From positions 219,860,484 to 219,924,483 of the forward strand of contig CAXKWD010000001.1 of NCBI GenBank assembly GCA_964059195.1: 64,000 bases of DNA. The letters run 5' to 3'. How positions within the stretch are numbered: position 1 is the first letter of the stretch; every line of letters starts with the position of its first letter. The notes under the pieces were generated by a model. It was not told the origin of the DNA and did no database searches. It worked only from the letters and a program-made list of their open reading frames with translations. The DNA is from Ectobius pallidus. Its lineage: Eukaryota; Arthropoda; Insecta; Blattodea; Ectobiidae. A program made the translations under genes and the position numbers. Positions 45,401-47,686 of this stretch are shown in pieces.

Positions 45401-46852
45401 TAGAGAAAAAAGTGGAGGAAATCCTTGAGGAAGACCAGTTTGGGTTCAGGAAAGCCAAGGGTACAAGAGAGGCAATTATATCACTGCGACTTATTGTGGA
45501 AGGAAGAATGAAGAAAAGCAAAGACACTTACATGGCTTTTGTTGACTTGGAAAAAGCCTTTGACAATGTGAATTGGAATAAGATGTTTACAATTATGAGA
45601 AAGACAGGTCTTAAATATAAGGATAGAAGTGTCATTCACAACCTATATCAGAATCAGACAGCTGTAATAAAGGTGGAAGGTGAAGAAAGGGTTGCAAGAA
45701 TTAAGAAAGGAGTGAGACAGGGATGTAGTCTGTCTCCCCTTCTGTTTAATTTATATGTTGAGGAAGCACTGAAGGAATTAAAGGAAATGTTTGAATCAGG
45801 AATAAAAATTCATGGAGAAAAAGTAAAAATGCTGAGATTTGCTGATGATATTGTTCTGCTAACTGAAGATAAGGAAGACCTAAGTGAATTATTGAATGGT
45901 ATGAATGGACTGTTAGAAAATAATTTTGGACTGAAAATTAATAAAAACAAAACAAAAGTGATGAGATGCAGCAAGAATGCCATAAGCAACATGAAGAACA
46001 TTAAACTCGGAAATGACAAAATACAGGAGGTGAATGAATTCTGCTACTTGGGGAGCAAAATTACTAAAGATGGACGAAGCAAAGATGATGTAAAAAGCAG
46101 GATATTACAAGCAAAAAGGGCTTTCTTTAACAAGAAAAGTCTATTGGTGTCAAATATTGACCTAAAAGTCAGAAAAAAATTTCTAAAGTTATATGTTTGG
46201 AGCATAGCACTCTATGGCAGTGAGACGTGGACTTTAGGAAAAAGTGAAAGGCATAAAATAGAAGCTTTTGAAATGTGGTGCTATAGACGAATGTTGAAAA
46301 TCAGGTGGACTGACAGAATATCTAACGAAGAGGTCTTAGAAAGAATAGAGGAGCAAAGAAGTCTATGGACGACACTCATTAGAAGAAGGGCCAGACTAAT
46401 GGGGCACATTATGAGGCATCCAGGCTTGGTCAACACTATATTAGAAGGAACAATAGAGGGGAAAAATTGTAAGGGAAGACCACGATTAGAATATGCAAAA
46501 CAGATTATTGGCGATTTTGGATGTAAAAAATATGTAGACATGAAGAGACTGGCTCAAGATAGGAAGAACTGGAGAATTGCATCAAACCAGTTGTAAAACT
46601 GATGACTACAGAGAGAGAGTGCCATGAAAATTATGAAGTGCCTTTTATTTTAAACTGTAGTATAGAAGTGAAAAGAAGAAGAAAAGAAAATAGGAAAGAA
46701 TTAACACTCACTCTTACATACGCTCCTGTTACGATGAATTCATGATGCAACAGGTCTCTACTGGCAATTACGAGTATGAGATATCCAAAATATAAATGTA
46801 TTATATATCACATCAGATTACTTACAATTGCCAGCAGGACAGTCACTCGCAT
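11085..46852 (-). CDS. small secreted four-cysteine peptide gene, three exons, giant intron 1
   Basis: Proposed CDS join of 46852-46826, 12972-12912 and 11170-11085 (57 residues). Exon 1 encodes MRVTVLLAI and ends at a GTAAGT donor, phase 0. Exon 2 follows a TGTTTCAG acceptor, encodes a very hydrophobic segment ending in CYASA, and has a GTAAGT donor. Exon 3 follows TTTATTTCAG and encodes the basic mature part with Cys spacing C-x5-C-x5-C-x4-C, then TAA. Together they give a signal peptide of about 29 residues with an A-S-A cleavage site and a mature peptide of about 28 residues, as in secreted defence-type or signalling peptides; the function is unknown. All phases agree. Intron 2 is 1741 bp. 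Intron 1 would be 33,853 bp and full of transposons. The exon 2 to exon 3 link is strong. The exon 1 link rests on phase and signal-peptide logic. Confidence 0.6.
11180..11495. mobile_element. truncated copy of the CAGTGATGGGAAGTAA hAT-like family
   Basis: The sequence matches the right two thirds of the element at 57684-58176, including the phrases CAAGCCCAAATGATTAATGA and AATTGTAACAGTTACAATTT and the right end AATTACTTCCCACTACTG. The left end is missing. It sits in intron 2 of the secreted-peptide gene, just upstream of the last exon. Confidence 0.75.
11617..12270. pseudogene. palindromic remnant of a mariner-like transposase 3' half
   Basis: The minus-strand reading of 11617-12060 contains HPPFSLDLAPSDIHLFLHLK, the region around the third catalytic Asp of mariner transposases. 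The sequence from about 11640 to 11930 is repeated in inverse from about 12265 back to 11975; for example TCATTTCTTGAGATGTAGG-like text on the left has its inverse on the right. Two 3' halves are therefore joined head to head around a spacer of about 40 bases near 11940-11980. AATTTTGATTCAT occurs outside both ends (about 11588 and 12268). No intact transposase is encoded. Confidence 0.6.
12454..12790 (+). mobile_element. tRNA-derived SINE
   Basis: It begins with a tRNA-like pol III promoter: an A box in TGGTGTAGTGGTTAAGG (about 12466-12482) and the B box GGTTCGATTCCC (12509-12520), about 40 bases apart. A non-tRNA body follows. A second A-box-like block, GGTTAAGGCACTGTGCTAC, occurs in inverse at about 12662-12682, so the far part may be another SINE copy in the opposite orientation. 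It lies in intron 2 of the secreted-peptide gene, upstream of the short exon at 12972-12912. It does not fold as a functional tRNA. Confidence 0.6.
12912..12972 (-). CDS. signal-peptide exon of the secreted four-cysteine peptide
   Basis: This 61-nt exon lies between acceptor TGTTTCAG and donor GTAAGT. It encodes twenty residues, with the core ILFLLVLALTLICYASA, a typical signal-peptide hydrophobic core and cleavage motif, and then one base of a split codon. There is no Met, so a first coding exon must lie upstream; 46852-46826 fits in phase and character. Confidence 0.65.
13059..15094 (-). mobile_element. decayed transposon with CAGGGTG ends and GTATA flanks
   Basis: The left end CAGGGTGTTCACC and the right end (inverse CAGGGTGTCCACTGG) are inverted, and GTATA directly flanks both (13054-13058 and 15095-15099). 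The right subterminal region, about 15005-15080, repeats phrases like TTTTCCCGGATTCCCGG; the left has GAAATTCCCGAC. A degraded ORF lies on the minus strand between 14252 and 13361. A five-base duplication does not fit hAT (eight), so the superfamily is open. Confidence 0.6.
13361..14252 (-). pseudogene. decayed transposase-like ORF, C-terminal part
   Basis: Three overlapping minus-strand frames (14252-13884, 13814-13632, 13651-13361) read as one protein broken by frameshifts. The middle contains GFSVNSDILVENVKEESIVAQ, similar to the region following the SHG..ERGFSVN-type segment of certain hAT-like transposon proteins found in many copies in animals. Here the segment before it is degraded. 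The C-terminus is a Lys/Glu-rich coiled coil. It is contained in the CAGGGTG-ended element. Family assignment is tentative. Confidence 0.5.
15100..15472. other. unassigned intronic spacer
   Basis: No exon, repeat end or RNA gene was recognised between the CAGGGTG element and the next hAT-like element. Confidence 0.3.
15481..16248. mobile_element. hAT-type non-autonomous element, 768 bp
   Basis: The ends are CAGGGCCTGGAT and its inverse ATCCAGGCCCTG. The flanks GTCATAAC (15473-15480) and GTCATAAT (16249-16256) are an 8-base duplication with one difference. The interior is very A-rich, with repeated phrases like AAAATGACCTAAAA near both ends (subterminal repeats). No transposase is present. 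Confidence 0.8.
16257..17550. other. unassigned intronic spacer with degenerate tandem repeats
   Basis: 16257-17020 shows nothing recognisable. From about 17030 to 17400 a unit of roughly 200 bases recurs in degenerate form: CCCTCGCTTCCGAGC at 17032 and 17239, AGGGCATTCTGAATT at about 17117 and 17192, and AATTCTAG-TCAGTG-CAG-type text at about 17140 and 17342. The GC content is higher than in the surroundings. Confidence 0.4.
17551..20379 (-). mobile_element. complete piggyBac-family transposon, 2829 bp
   Basis: The terminal repeats are CCCTTTCAAACCTG (17551) and, inverted, CCCTTTCGAACCCTG (ending 20379). The flanking tetranucleotide is ATAA on both sides (17547-17550 and 20380-20383), not the usual TTAA. 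Subterminal palindromes of the type GCACRATCGTGC occur at 17683-17696, 20008-20021 and 20347-20364. Inside is one apparently intact three-exon transposase gene. Both ends and a full reading frame make this a candidate for a recently active element. It sits in intron 1 of the secreted-peptide gene. Confidence 0.85.
17919..20182 (-). CDS. piggyBac transposase, three exons, apparently intact
   Basis: Join of 20182-20170, 19855-19542 and 19436-17919, about 614 residues, close to the roughly 590-residue family norm. Exon 1 encodes MYRR plus one base, with donor GTAAGT. Exon 2 follows acceptor TTTTATAG and encodes an acidic N-terminal region with a Glu/Asp run. Exon 3 follows TTTTCAG (intron 19541-19437, 105 bp) and holds the RNase H-like core. 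The catalytic triad is visible as SIDEQM (D247), YFDRYF (D325) and MGGVDIVD (D434, with D437). The C-terminus has a cysteine-rich cross-brace finger (CQYENC...CVKCDLYLC). The enzyme cuts and pastes DNA at the element's ends in the nucleus. No stops or frameshifts were seen. Domestication is unlikely because both terminal repeats are still present. Confidence 0.85.
20515..20909 (+). mobile_element. 5'-truncated LINE tail with 8-bp duplication
   Basis: The reading frame from about 20518 to the TAA at 20887-20889 matches the C-terminal region after the reverse transcriptase of many insect LINEs: EAFEMW, YCRMLKIPWTAR, YLGHLLRN and IEGKRRRGRKRISWLDNI. It ends in a short GAA repeat tail (20899-20909). 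AATCACAT flanks both sides (20507-20514 and 20910-20917), a target-site duplication. It is related to, but distinct from, the longer LINE at 44805-46692. Confidence 0.8.
20918..21839. other. unassigned intronic spacer
   Basis: No coding exon is supported. The 5' part of the Helitron that ends at 22029 may lie here, but no TC start with the usual AT-rich lead was identified. Confidence 0.3.
21840..22029 (+). mobile_element. 3' end of a Helitron
   Basis: The sequence ends CTAG followed by T (22026-22030). A hairpin with stem CGCGG/CCGCG surrounds a six-base loop about 10 bases before the end (about 22003-22018). This is the canonical 3' end of a Helitron; the end sequence differs from the Helitron at 3727-4664, so it is another family. 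The 5' limit is unknown and 21840 is only an approximate start. Confidence 0.65.
22030..22357. other. unassigned spacer with a possible plus-strand exon
   Basis: 22107-22287 is an open plus-strand frame preceded by TCTGTTGCAG, an acceptor-like sequence, and contains IKSPEDTKYEPLTLSSSFKH. No donor or neighbouring exon was found, so this is only noted. Confidence 0.2.
22416..22466 (-). ncRNA. hammerhead ribozyme-like motif in Penelope-like element (copy 1)
   Basis: On the minus strand CTGATGA (22451-22457) is followed by a stem II candidate (CGGG AAGA CCCG plus two G-T pairs), then GAAA (22430-22433), a short AT-rich stem III candidate (ATGATCAT), and CTGGG, which can pair with the CAG before CTGATGA as stem I. 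Order and core match a type I hammerhead, a class reported in Penelope-like elements. One extra U lies between CTGATGA and stem II, so activity is uncertain. Confidence 0.5.
22432..22698 (-). pseudogene. Penelope-like GIY-YIG endonuclease, C-terminal fragment
   Basis: The 88 codons correspond to the last part of the ORF at 37347-37793 with only a few differences (LPEG for PPEG near the end). The GIY and YIG-like motifs themselves have been lost by truncation at 22719. Confidence 0.7.
22895..23633. mobile_element. MITE with GAGGTGCCAAC terminal repeats
   Basis: CAGAGGTGCCAACC at the left is matched inversely by AGTTGGCACCTCG at the right. Just inside, TTGTCCGTAAT at the left recurs inversely within the right arm near 23600 (ATTACGGACAATCCG). 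No flanking duplication is clear. It is non-coding; the open frames inside show no known domain. Confidence 0.5.
23634..24295. other. unassigned intronic spacer
   Basis: No exon or terminal repeat was recognised. A short CTCTCTCTCT run lies near 24098. Confidence 0.3.
24296..24911. mobile_element. probable A-rich hAT-like MITE
   Basis: The left text AGGGCAAGGAATTT and right text AAATTGCCCTT are roughly inverted. The interior repeats phrases like ATGACCTAAA and ATGCCGCAAGAC, resembling the hAT-type element at 15481-16248. A flanking duplication was not found, so the limits are approximate. Confidence 0.35.
24421..24478. repeat. GT/TA microsatellite
   Basis: A GT run of more than 20 units from about 24423 to 24462 passes into GTAT and TATATA repeats. 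Confidence 0.9.
24938..25194. mobile_element. short MITE with TATATGAGCCCCTTA ends
   Basis: TATATGAGCCCCTTACAGCC at the left is matched by GGCTTTAAGGGGCTCATATA at the right. The inverted match continues through AAGTGGTGT/ACACCACTT, about 35 bases in all. Because the tips TATAT are themselves palindromic, the duplication cannot be defined. Non-coding, about 250 bp. Confidence 0.65.
25195..25595. other. unassigned intronic spacer
   Basis: No feature was recognised before the large hAT-like element. Confidence 0.3.
25751..26062. mobile_element. foldback (palindromic) MITE with AATT flanks, 312 bp
   Basis: Two arms of about 145 bases are inverted copies; phrases such as GCCGATATCTACATGGAT and TAGCACTTTTCTTGATGGCA recur inversely, around a loop near 25905-25925. 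AATT lies directly outside both ends (25747-25750 and 26063-26066). The related uninterrupted hAT copies at 11180-11495 and 57684-58176 show the empty site with a single AATT. Confidence 0.75.
26428..27349 (-). repeat. 3' LTR of the BEL/Pao element
   Basis: 922 bp, TG...CA ends, in direct repeat with 33998-34919 with no difference noticed. In element orientation this is the downstream LTR. Confidence 0.95.
27350..28479 (-). other. 3' non-coding region of the BEL/Pao element
   Basis: About 1.1 kb between the gag-pol stop and the 3' LTR, without a further ORF such as env. It contains a local duplication: CAGCAAAAGGAAA-containing text occurs at about 28152 and 28193. Confidence 0.6.
28480..33690 (-). 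CDS. BEL/Pao gag-pol polyprotein, 1736 residues
   Basis: A single intact frame. An N-terminal coiled-coil and DUF1759-type gag region (to about residue 310) is followed by zinc knuckles (CPCCKESH, CANCFSNGHKRDHC; about 350-415), an aspartic protease (ALLDSGS, D476), a reverse transcriptase with YVDD at 883-886, and a Pao-type RNase H region (GFCDSSEKAYGACIY, TIPRLELCGALL). The integrase has an HHCC-like zinc domain (HASHQ...CLTC) and catalytic D1439, D1505 and E1559, then a C-terminal DUF5641-like domain (VVILKEDNIPPLQWKLG). The polyprotein supplies particle protein and the enzymes for reverse transcription and integration. No env is present. The start chosen is the first ATG after the leader. 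Confidence 0.95.
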   Translation of the reverse strand: MESELRGLIKRRGIIKRELTHMQKTLASINEETNVFLLKVKYDSLNITWERYETVQTQIESLIEAEEDLDEHAEHKETTRSCYEELKAKLGELICAQEQPVRSVGSHHSQRSNHSGNSHHTCQSSNSQCNNRNIQLPRIQIPVFSGDVTNFKHYHDTFSSLVVNNDSLDNIQKYHYLLSSVKGQAHALLQNIPVTNENFPIAWNLLCARYDNTRVIATAHIKNLLSLPIMKDESVTDLRNLLNQFQSNLNAIEALNIEIPLHEVMFIQLILDHLGETTRKEWESKIDSQRFTPLQELMNFLEAKAHSLEVLSNSNNVPSPSKEKSERHTQKKSVKTTRQSYVAIKGDTCPCCKESHNLYKCDKFSQLSVDQRWDFVKSKGLCANCFSNGHKRDHCKIKSFCNCGKASHSKLLHNNTRDSKRAPRQSHQPSESTDNVPASYCSIKENSNQREILLATAAVHLEDRQGNLVLCRALLDSGSQLNFITEGLAKKLQLPTTDVDTQIRGINGTSSCNHSVKVNLRSRIQNFQAEMSCLVIPHIANKLPSVRIDPKHFNIPSEITLADPKFYIPGDVQLLIGASLFYQLFTNERIVIPNNPILSNTELGWILSGTIPKKAIKSKKVTFAQHNLFVTVDNVDTQLRRFWELEDFPKPVFTKEERECEEHFVQNTIRANDGAFVVKLPKNRSQDSLGESRQQAVKRLEHLERKFQTNSVLQEDYKKFMQEYEELGHMKKVSLPRPGEKCFYLPHHAVIKPSSTTTKTRVVFDASAKTSSGKSLNDILKLGPTVQDDLSSIITRFRTYKYAFSADISKMYRRIKMHESDQNLQRIVWRSNANEPIQDYALTTVTYGTKSASFLAIRSLHQLSIEEEAKYPLASQAVRTSFYVDDCLAGHDNLQEALRLQEELILMLDSGGFPLRKWCSNHEALLESIPSSYRETQLPLSLDNSENAHALGLLWHPATDNFQIQSHPSLQTHTRVKLTKRTILSVISSIFDPLGLVSPMVINAKIFMQSLWIEKLGWDEEVPSHIAEKWIEICDILGTIHTMRIPRFVLTHGTLQDIQIHGFCDSSEKAYGACIYLRSVNIEGEVTINLLCSKSKVAPLKRQTIPRLELCGALLLSKLYNKVLNDLNIQTSQNYLWSDSVIVLSWIKSDSRKWKTFVSNRVSQIQELSETAAWRHVSTENNPADLVSRGVYSEQLSDIDLWWHGPKWLSHNTTLWPEQPKQLSPPDSSEQIPSICLAATVVEDSFITRFSNLKRLQRVTCYMYRFISACRHENKYHGPLAAEELQKALQVCVKIAQKEAFSQELKDLSNNKQVSVKSSIHALVPFLDQSNVIRVGGRLEKSDLTHDARHQVILPSRHHLTVLIVEYEHRKLLHASHQLLIASLRQAYWIPSIRRVVKSILHRCLTCYKLKAESSQQLMGNLPSYRITPARPFLRTAVDYAGPFNIRYGAPRSKTTVKAYIAIFVCLVTKAIHIELVSDLTSDAFIAALRRFTARRGLCKEIFSDNGTNFVGANNKLRELRLLLQSRDFQTTIQNFTANHDYSWSFIPPNSPHFGGLHEAAVKSMKFHLRRVMGAQILTYEQLSTLLSQIEACLNSRPLVRLNDDPADLSYLSPGHFLIGEPLTSLPSHPPTEDERYLEKWQLLQNHLQHIWKRWSSEYLHSLQQRQKWTCSSDNIQVGTVVILKEDNIPPLQWKLGVITATHPGEDGLVRVITVRTSCGEYKRPIVKVCPLPQDE
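33981..33996 (-). other. primer-binding site of the BEL/Pao element
   Basis: On the minus strand TGGTCCTTTACCGGGC begins one base after the 5' LTR. Its complement ends in CCA, as the 3' end of a tRNA would. The tRNA species was not identified. Confidence 0.6.
33998..34919 (-). repeat. 5' LTR of the BEL/Pao element
   Basis: 922 bp and the upstream LTR in element orientation; it should contain the element's promoter. Identical by eye to 26428-27349. Confidence 0.95.
35948..36085 (-). mobile_element. tRNA-derived SINE
   Basis: On the minus strand the head has an A-box-like AGGTAGCCGAGATGGTCAAG and a B-box-like AGGTCCAAATCC. The body continues into CCCCAGTCGTAAAGGCAAAT, a phrase familiar from insect SINEs. 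It lies just outside the right target duplication of the outer hAT-like element. Confidence 0.55.
36503..37034. mobile_element. hAT-like MITE, 532 bp
   Basis: The ends are TAGGGCCCTGATAA and TTATGGCCCCTA. The flanks GCAATGGG (36495-36502) and GCGATGGG (37035-37042) form an 8-base duplication with one difference. Inside are repeated phrases such as ATTTCACGC and ATTTCGCG. It interrupts a pogo-type remnant. Confidence 0.65.
37040..37266 (-). pseudogene. pogo/Tigger transposase, N-terminal DNA-binding domain fragment
   Basis: The frame contains LDLNTKIKVIDASENDKL and VTKFNVGKTQVYEILKK, the first helix-turn-helix of CENP-B/jerky/pogo-type transposases. This is the part that binds terminal repeats. 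The DDE catalytic region is absent. A Penelope-like element joins directly before it at 37273. Confidence 0.6.
37331..37381 (-). ncRNA. hammerhead ribozyme-like motif in Penelope-like element (copy 2)
   Basis: Same arrangement as at 22416-22466. CTGATGA is at 37366-37372 and GAAA at 37345-37348 (minus strand), with a CGGG/CCCG stem between them and CAG/CTG flanks as stem I. It lies just downstream of the endonuclease stop, in the terminal repeat region. The cleavage site would be before CTGGG. The G-T pairs at the base of stem II could reflect C-to-T decay. Confidence 0.5.
37347..37793 (-). CDS. Penelope-like element GIY-YIG endonuclease domain (partial ORF)
   Basis: 148 codons open to the truncation point. 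AGIYKINCKDCGKFYVGQTK is the GIY...YVG motif pair of the nuclease, followed by RRKEH, and later WEKIFIKKNRENLLN, where the catalytic Glu is expected. In Penelope-like retroelements this domain sits at the C-terminus behind the reverse transcriptase and nicks the target. Here the frame lacks the upstream polymerase and a genuine ATG, so no functional protein is expected. It overlaps the hammerhead-like motif at its 3' end. Confidence 0.75.
   Translation of the reverse strand: MAPQNKFSLENLIKTNQKDKVPHYKKAGIYKINCKDCGKFYVGQTKRNLDTRRKEHFRNIMNKQIEKSALAMHFWEVGHEIENEIELLKQVEKPIDLMVWEKIFIKKNRENLLNFDTSVGIHGTLIDKFIHPPPEGQSESADDGGKTR
37808..37842. repeat. TA microsatellite
   Basis: A run of TA repeats separates the Penelope-like element from the next LINE; either element may have inserted at it. 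Confidence 0.8.
37862..38176 (+). pseudogene. LINE ORF C-terminal fragment (endonuclease-reverse transcriptase type)
   Basis: The frame contains SLRERIRNDDLRRRTGMTDI, KWRWGGHVARM and VAGGQWSRIAKDREVWR, a signature found downstream of the reverse transcriptase in many insect endonuclease-RT LINEs. It is open upstream to the TA repeat at 37842, showing truncation rather than an ATG start. The polymerase itself is absent. Confidence 0.7.
38324..39658. mobile_element. PIF/Harbinger-like non-autonomous element, 1335 bp
   Basis: The ends TGGCCGAGTGCAC and GTGCACTCGGCCA are inverted, and TAA flanks both (38321-38323 and 39659-39661). The subterminal regions are full of the palindrome TTTACCGCGGTAAA and variants (about 38360-38430 and 39540-39640). 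Inside, about 235 bases are directly duplicated (about 38616-38845 and 39184-39418), sharing ATATTATATTGCGTATATAT and TTTCAATCGATGTTACAGCA. No transposase is present. Confidence 0.7.
39776..40499. other. spacer with a probable non-LTR 3' tail on the minus strand
   Basis: At 40158-40176 AGAATAAGAATAAGAATAAG, read on the minus strand as a TTATTC repeat, follows about 100 bases including GCAAGGGCCTCCTGCTGTGA (plus-strand text), as in the tails of some LINEs or SINEs. The remainder shows nothing recognisable. Confidence 0.35.
40500..41110 (+). pseudogene. LINE fragment: end of RNase H domain and Cys-His tail
   Basis: The first part reads FQWIKAHIGYYDNEKADQLA, the C-terminal RNase H motif (HIGxxxNExAD) of I/R1/Jockey-type LINEs. 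After frameshifts near 40690 and later, CRCDQTEQTVEHLIF resembles the zinc-knuckle tail of such ORFs. The frame is broken by stops and shifts. A Tc1-like MITE (41115-41883) follows, and LINE-like sequence may resume after it. Confidence 0.6.
41115..41883 (+). mobile_element. Tc1-like derivative with transposase HTH remnant (copy 2)
   Basis: Same terminal repeats (CAGTCGGTCAAATAAAAAAC) and TA flanks (41113-41114 and 41884-41885) as 8651-9417, in the opposite orientation; 769 bp. The HTH remnant is on the plus strand at about 41340-41470 (VRAVIDLHFSVSEAARRFHI). The two copies differ by scattered changes and small indels, so they represent an amplified deletion derivative. Confidence 0.8.
42063..42952 (+). 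mobile_element. repeat element A with internal tandem units
   Basis: It begins AATAAAATCAGGTAAACTGA, soon followed by AGTGCCAGTATG, and ends CATACTGGCACT. About 350 bases of unique text include GACCCAGGTGGCCGAGATGG-type sequence in inverse. Three tandem units of about 130-170 bases follow, each with CACTAAATTG, a GGTACCGGT variant and AAGTTTCATGAAAATCCGA-type sequence, then a GACAGACGGACAGACA microsatellite. The same element recurs at 42953-44010 and, inverted, at 47687-48851. It is non-coding by my reading; its class is unknown. Confidence 0.6.
42953..44010 (+). mobile_element. repeat element B, related to A and directly adjacent
   Basis: It shares the AATAAAATCAGGTAAACTGA start, AGTGCCAGTATG/CATACTGGCACT ends, three tandem units (from about 43510) and the terminal GACGGACGGACAGACA microsatellite. 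The left half (about 43040-43500) differs from A and contains an ATA/ATG trinucleotide run. Adjacent direct copies suggest tandem duplication or insertion into the same site. Confidence 0.55.
44020..44804. repeat. dispersed repeat, degenerate duplicates, otherwise unassigned
   Basis: TTACAAAGAGCACATATTCAG-like text occurs at about 44032 and 44368. 44170-44310 resembles 47220-47390 in the same orientation (TTGAGAAAATTGTGACAAAA compared with the AAGAAAATCACG region). The stretch 44470-44804 before the LINE shows nothing recognisable. Confidence 0.4.
44811..46596 (+). pseudogene. LINE reverse transcriptase, split by a MITE but otherwise open
   Basis: The first segment (44811-45057) carries early RT motifs (NKAMGIDKIPSELL, IPKKAKAEKCENYRTISL). 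The second (45383-46596) has QFGFRKAKGTREAI, AFVDLEKAFDNV, the RQGCSLSPLLFNLY motif and the catalytic FADDIVLL, then the thumb and a C-terminal region with EAFEMWCYRRMLKIRW. The two segments are in register if the inserted element and one TA are ignored, so there are no other lesions apart from 5' truncation. The enzyme would prime reverse transcription at a nick. This copy cannot mobilise itself. Confidence 0.85.
45058..45380. mobile_element. TA-flanked MITE inside the LINE ORF, 323 bp
   Basis: The ends begin CAGTGCGCCCGAGAA on both sides, with TA at 45056-45057 and 45381-45382. The inverted match continues through ATTCTCCGCAG. TA flanks and CAGT ends suggest the Tc1/mariner superfamily. Taking out the element plus one TA leaves the LINE frame exactly in register, which confirms the limits. 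Confidence 0.8.
46693..46825. other. start of intron 1 of the secreted-peptide gene
   Basis: Unrecognised AT-rich sequence between the LINE tail and the GTAAGT donor of exon 1. Confidence 0.3.
46826..46852 (-). CDS. proposed first coding exon of the secreted four-cysteine peptide
   Basis: On the minus strand ATGCGAGTGACTGTC starts a nine-codon segment (MRVTVLLAI) that ends at a strong GTAAGT donor, phase 0. The residues are a typical n-region and beginning of a signal-peptide core, and exon 2 (12972) enters in phase 0 with more hydrophobic residues. The distance of 34 kb is the main reason for doubt; this could be the first exon of another secreted protein. Confidence 0.5.
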
Positions 46853-47194
46853 GAAGACAGCGTAACTCCATCCAACATGAATCACACGAAGAAGCAAACA
46901 TCCAGTCGAAGGCGAAGAGAAGGTCAGACGACAGAAGAAGAATCAAGAGTAGAGTTCAGAGTAGAATAGAATGATCATACAGAAATTTCTTAGCCATGAG
47001 GAAACCTTTGTTATCCCCACTCCGAACATGTGATCGCGCAGGAGCGCCATTAAACAAGAACTACTGGTGACGTGATACTGACGTAATACAGAATATTCTA
47101 TCTCAAGCCAAACTTGTAAACAAACTTAACCTTAATTGTTTTGCATCGCTGTTTTGTTTACTACAAAGTTTTTAAGGTACTGTGCTAATGTATT
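46853..47194 (-). promoter_or_regulatory. putative 5' UTR and promoter region of the secreted-peptide gene
   Basis: Upstream of the proposed start codon on the minus strand is a pyrimidine-rich leader (about 46870-46960). No confident TATA box or initiator could be assigned, so the transcription start is unknown. Confidence 0.25.
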
Positions 47195-47400
47195 ATTGCA
47201 GTTAAAGATAAGCACAGTACACTCCTAGCATAAGCAATCCATGTGCACAAATTTAAAGAAAATTGTTAGAGCCGTTTTCAAGAAAATCACGAAAAGCGAA
47301 AATTTCTTCATATAGAGAGTTCCCTTAAAAATTAGAGAAACTTGTCGACAATCTTCGGGTCACATCTTCAGAAGGTACCTACCCAAACAAAAAATGTTGA
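47195..47400 (+). repeat. dispersed repeat, second copy of the 44170-44310 sequence
   Basis: It shares the order of phrases with 44170-44310: a CATAAGCA/TATAAGCA start, CAAGAAAATC, GTCACATCTTCAGAAGGTAC compared with GTCACATCCCCAGAAGATAC, and ACCCAAA. Its nature is unknown. Confidence 0.45.
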
Positions 47401-47562
47401 TTTCATACGATTTTCCATTCTGGAGCTAAGCTGTTCACACACAGACATGTTTCTGAAAATATTATTTTTGGAATCAGGGAACCTCAAAACGTGTATTTAT
47501 GTTGAAAACTCACCTTCGGATTTCTAGGTCGAACAAAATACTTCTCTACCTATTGTACTTAT

Positions 47563-47655
47563 GATATAGGCAGAGGAAGTAAAAATTTCTATGACACCGG
47601 GAATTGAACCCCTTTGTGCCGATGCTTTCCCAACTGAATTAGCCCGAGTTTGATT
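47563..47655 (-). mobile_element. tRNA-derived SINE head
   Basis: On the minus strand an A-box-like TAATTCAGTTGGGAAAGCA is followed at tRNA-like distance by the B box GGTTCAATTCCC, then AATTTTTACTTCCTCTGCC as tail. It differs in family from the SINEs at 12454 and 55561. Confidence 0.55.
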
Positions 47656-47686
47656 CTGGTGGCAGAATCTCTCTCCTATTATTAAG

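Larger units (their letters stand above)
44805..46692 (+). mobile_element. 5'-truncated LINE with reverse transcriptase, interrupted by a MITE
   Basis: The reading starts abruptly within the reverse transcriptase at about 44811 (ALKDLNSNKAMGIDKIPSE) and runs to TAA at 46594-46596, interrupted at 45058-45380. A short 3' UTR ends in an AG-rich tail near 46692. No 5' UTR or endonuclease region is present. Confidence 0.8.
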
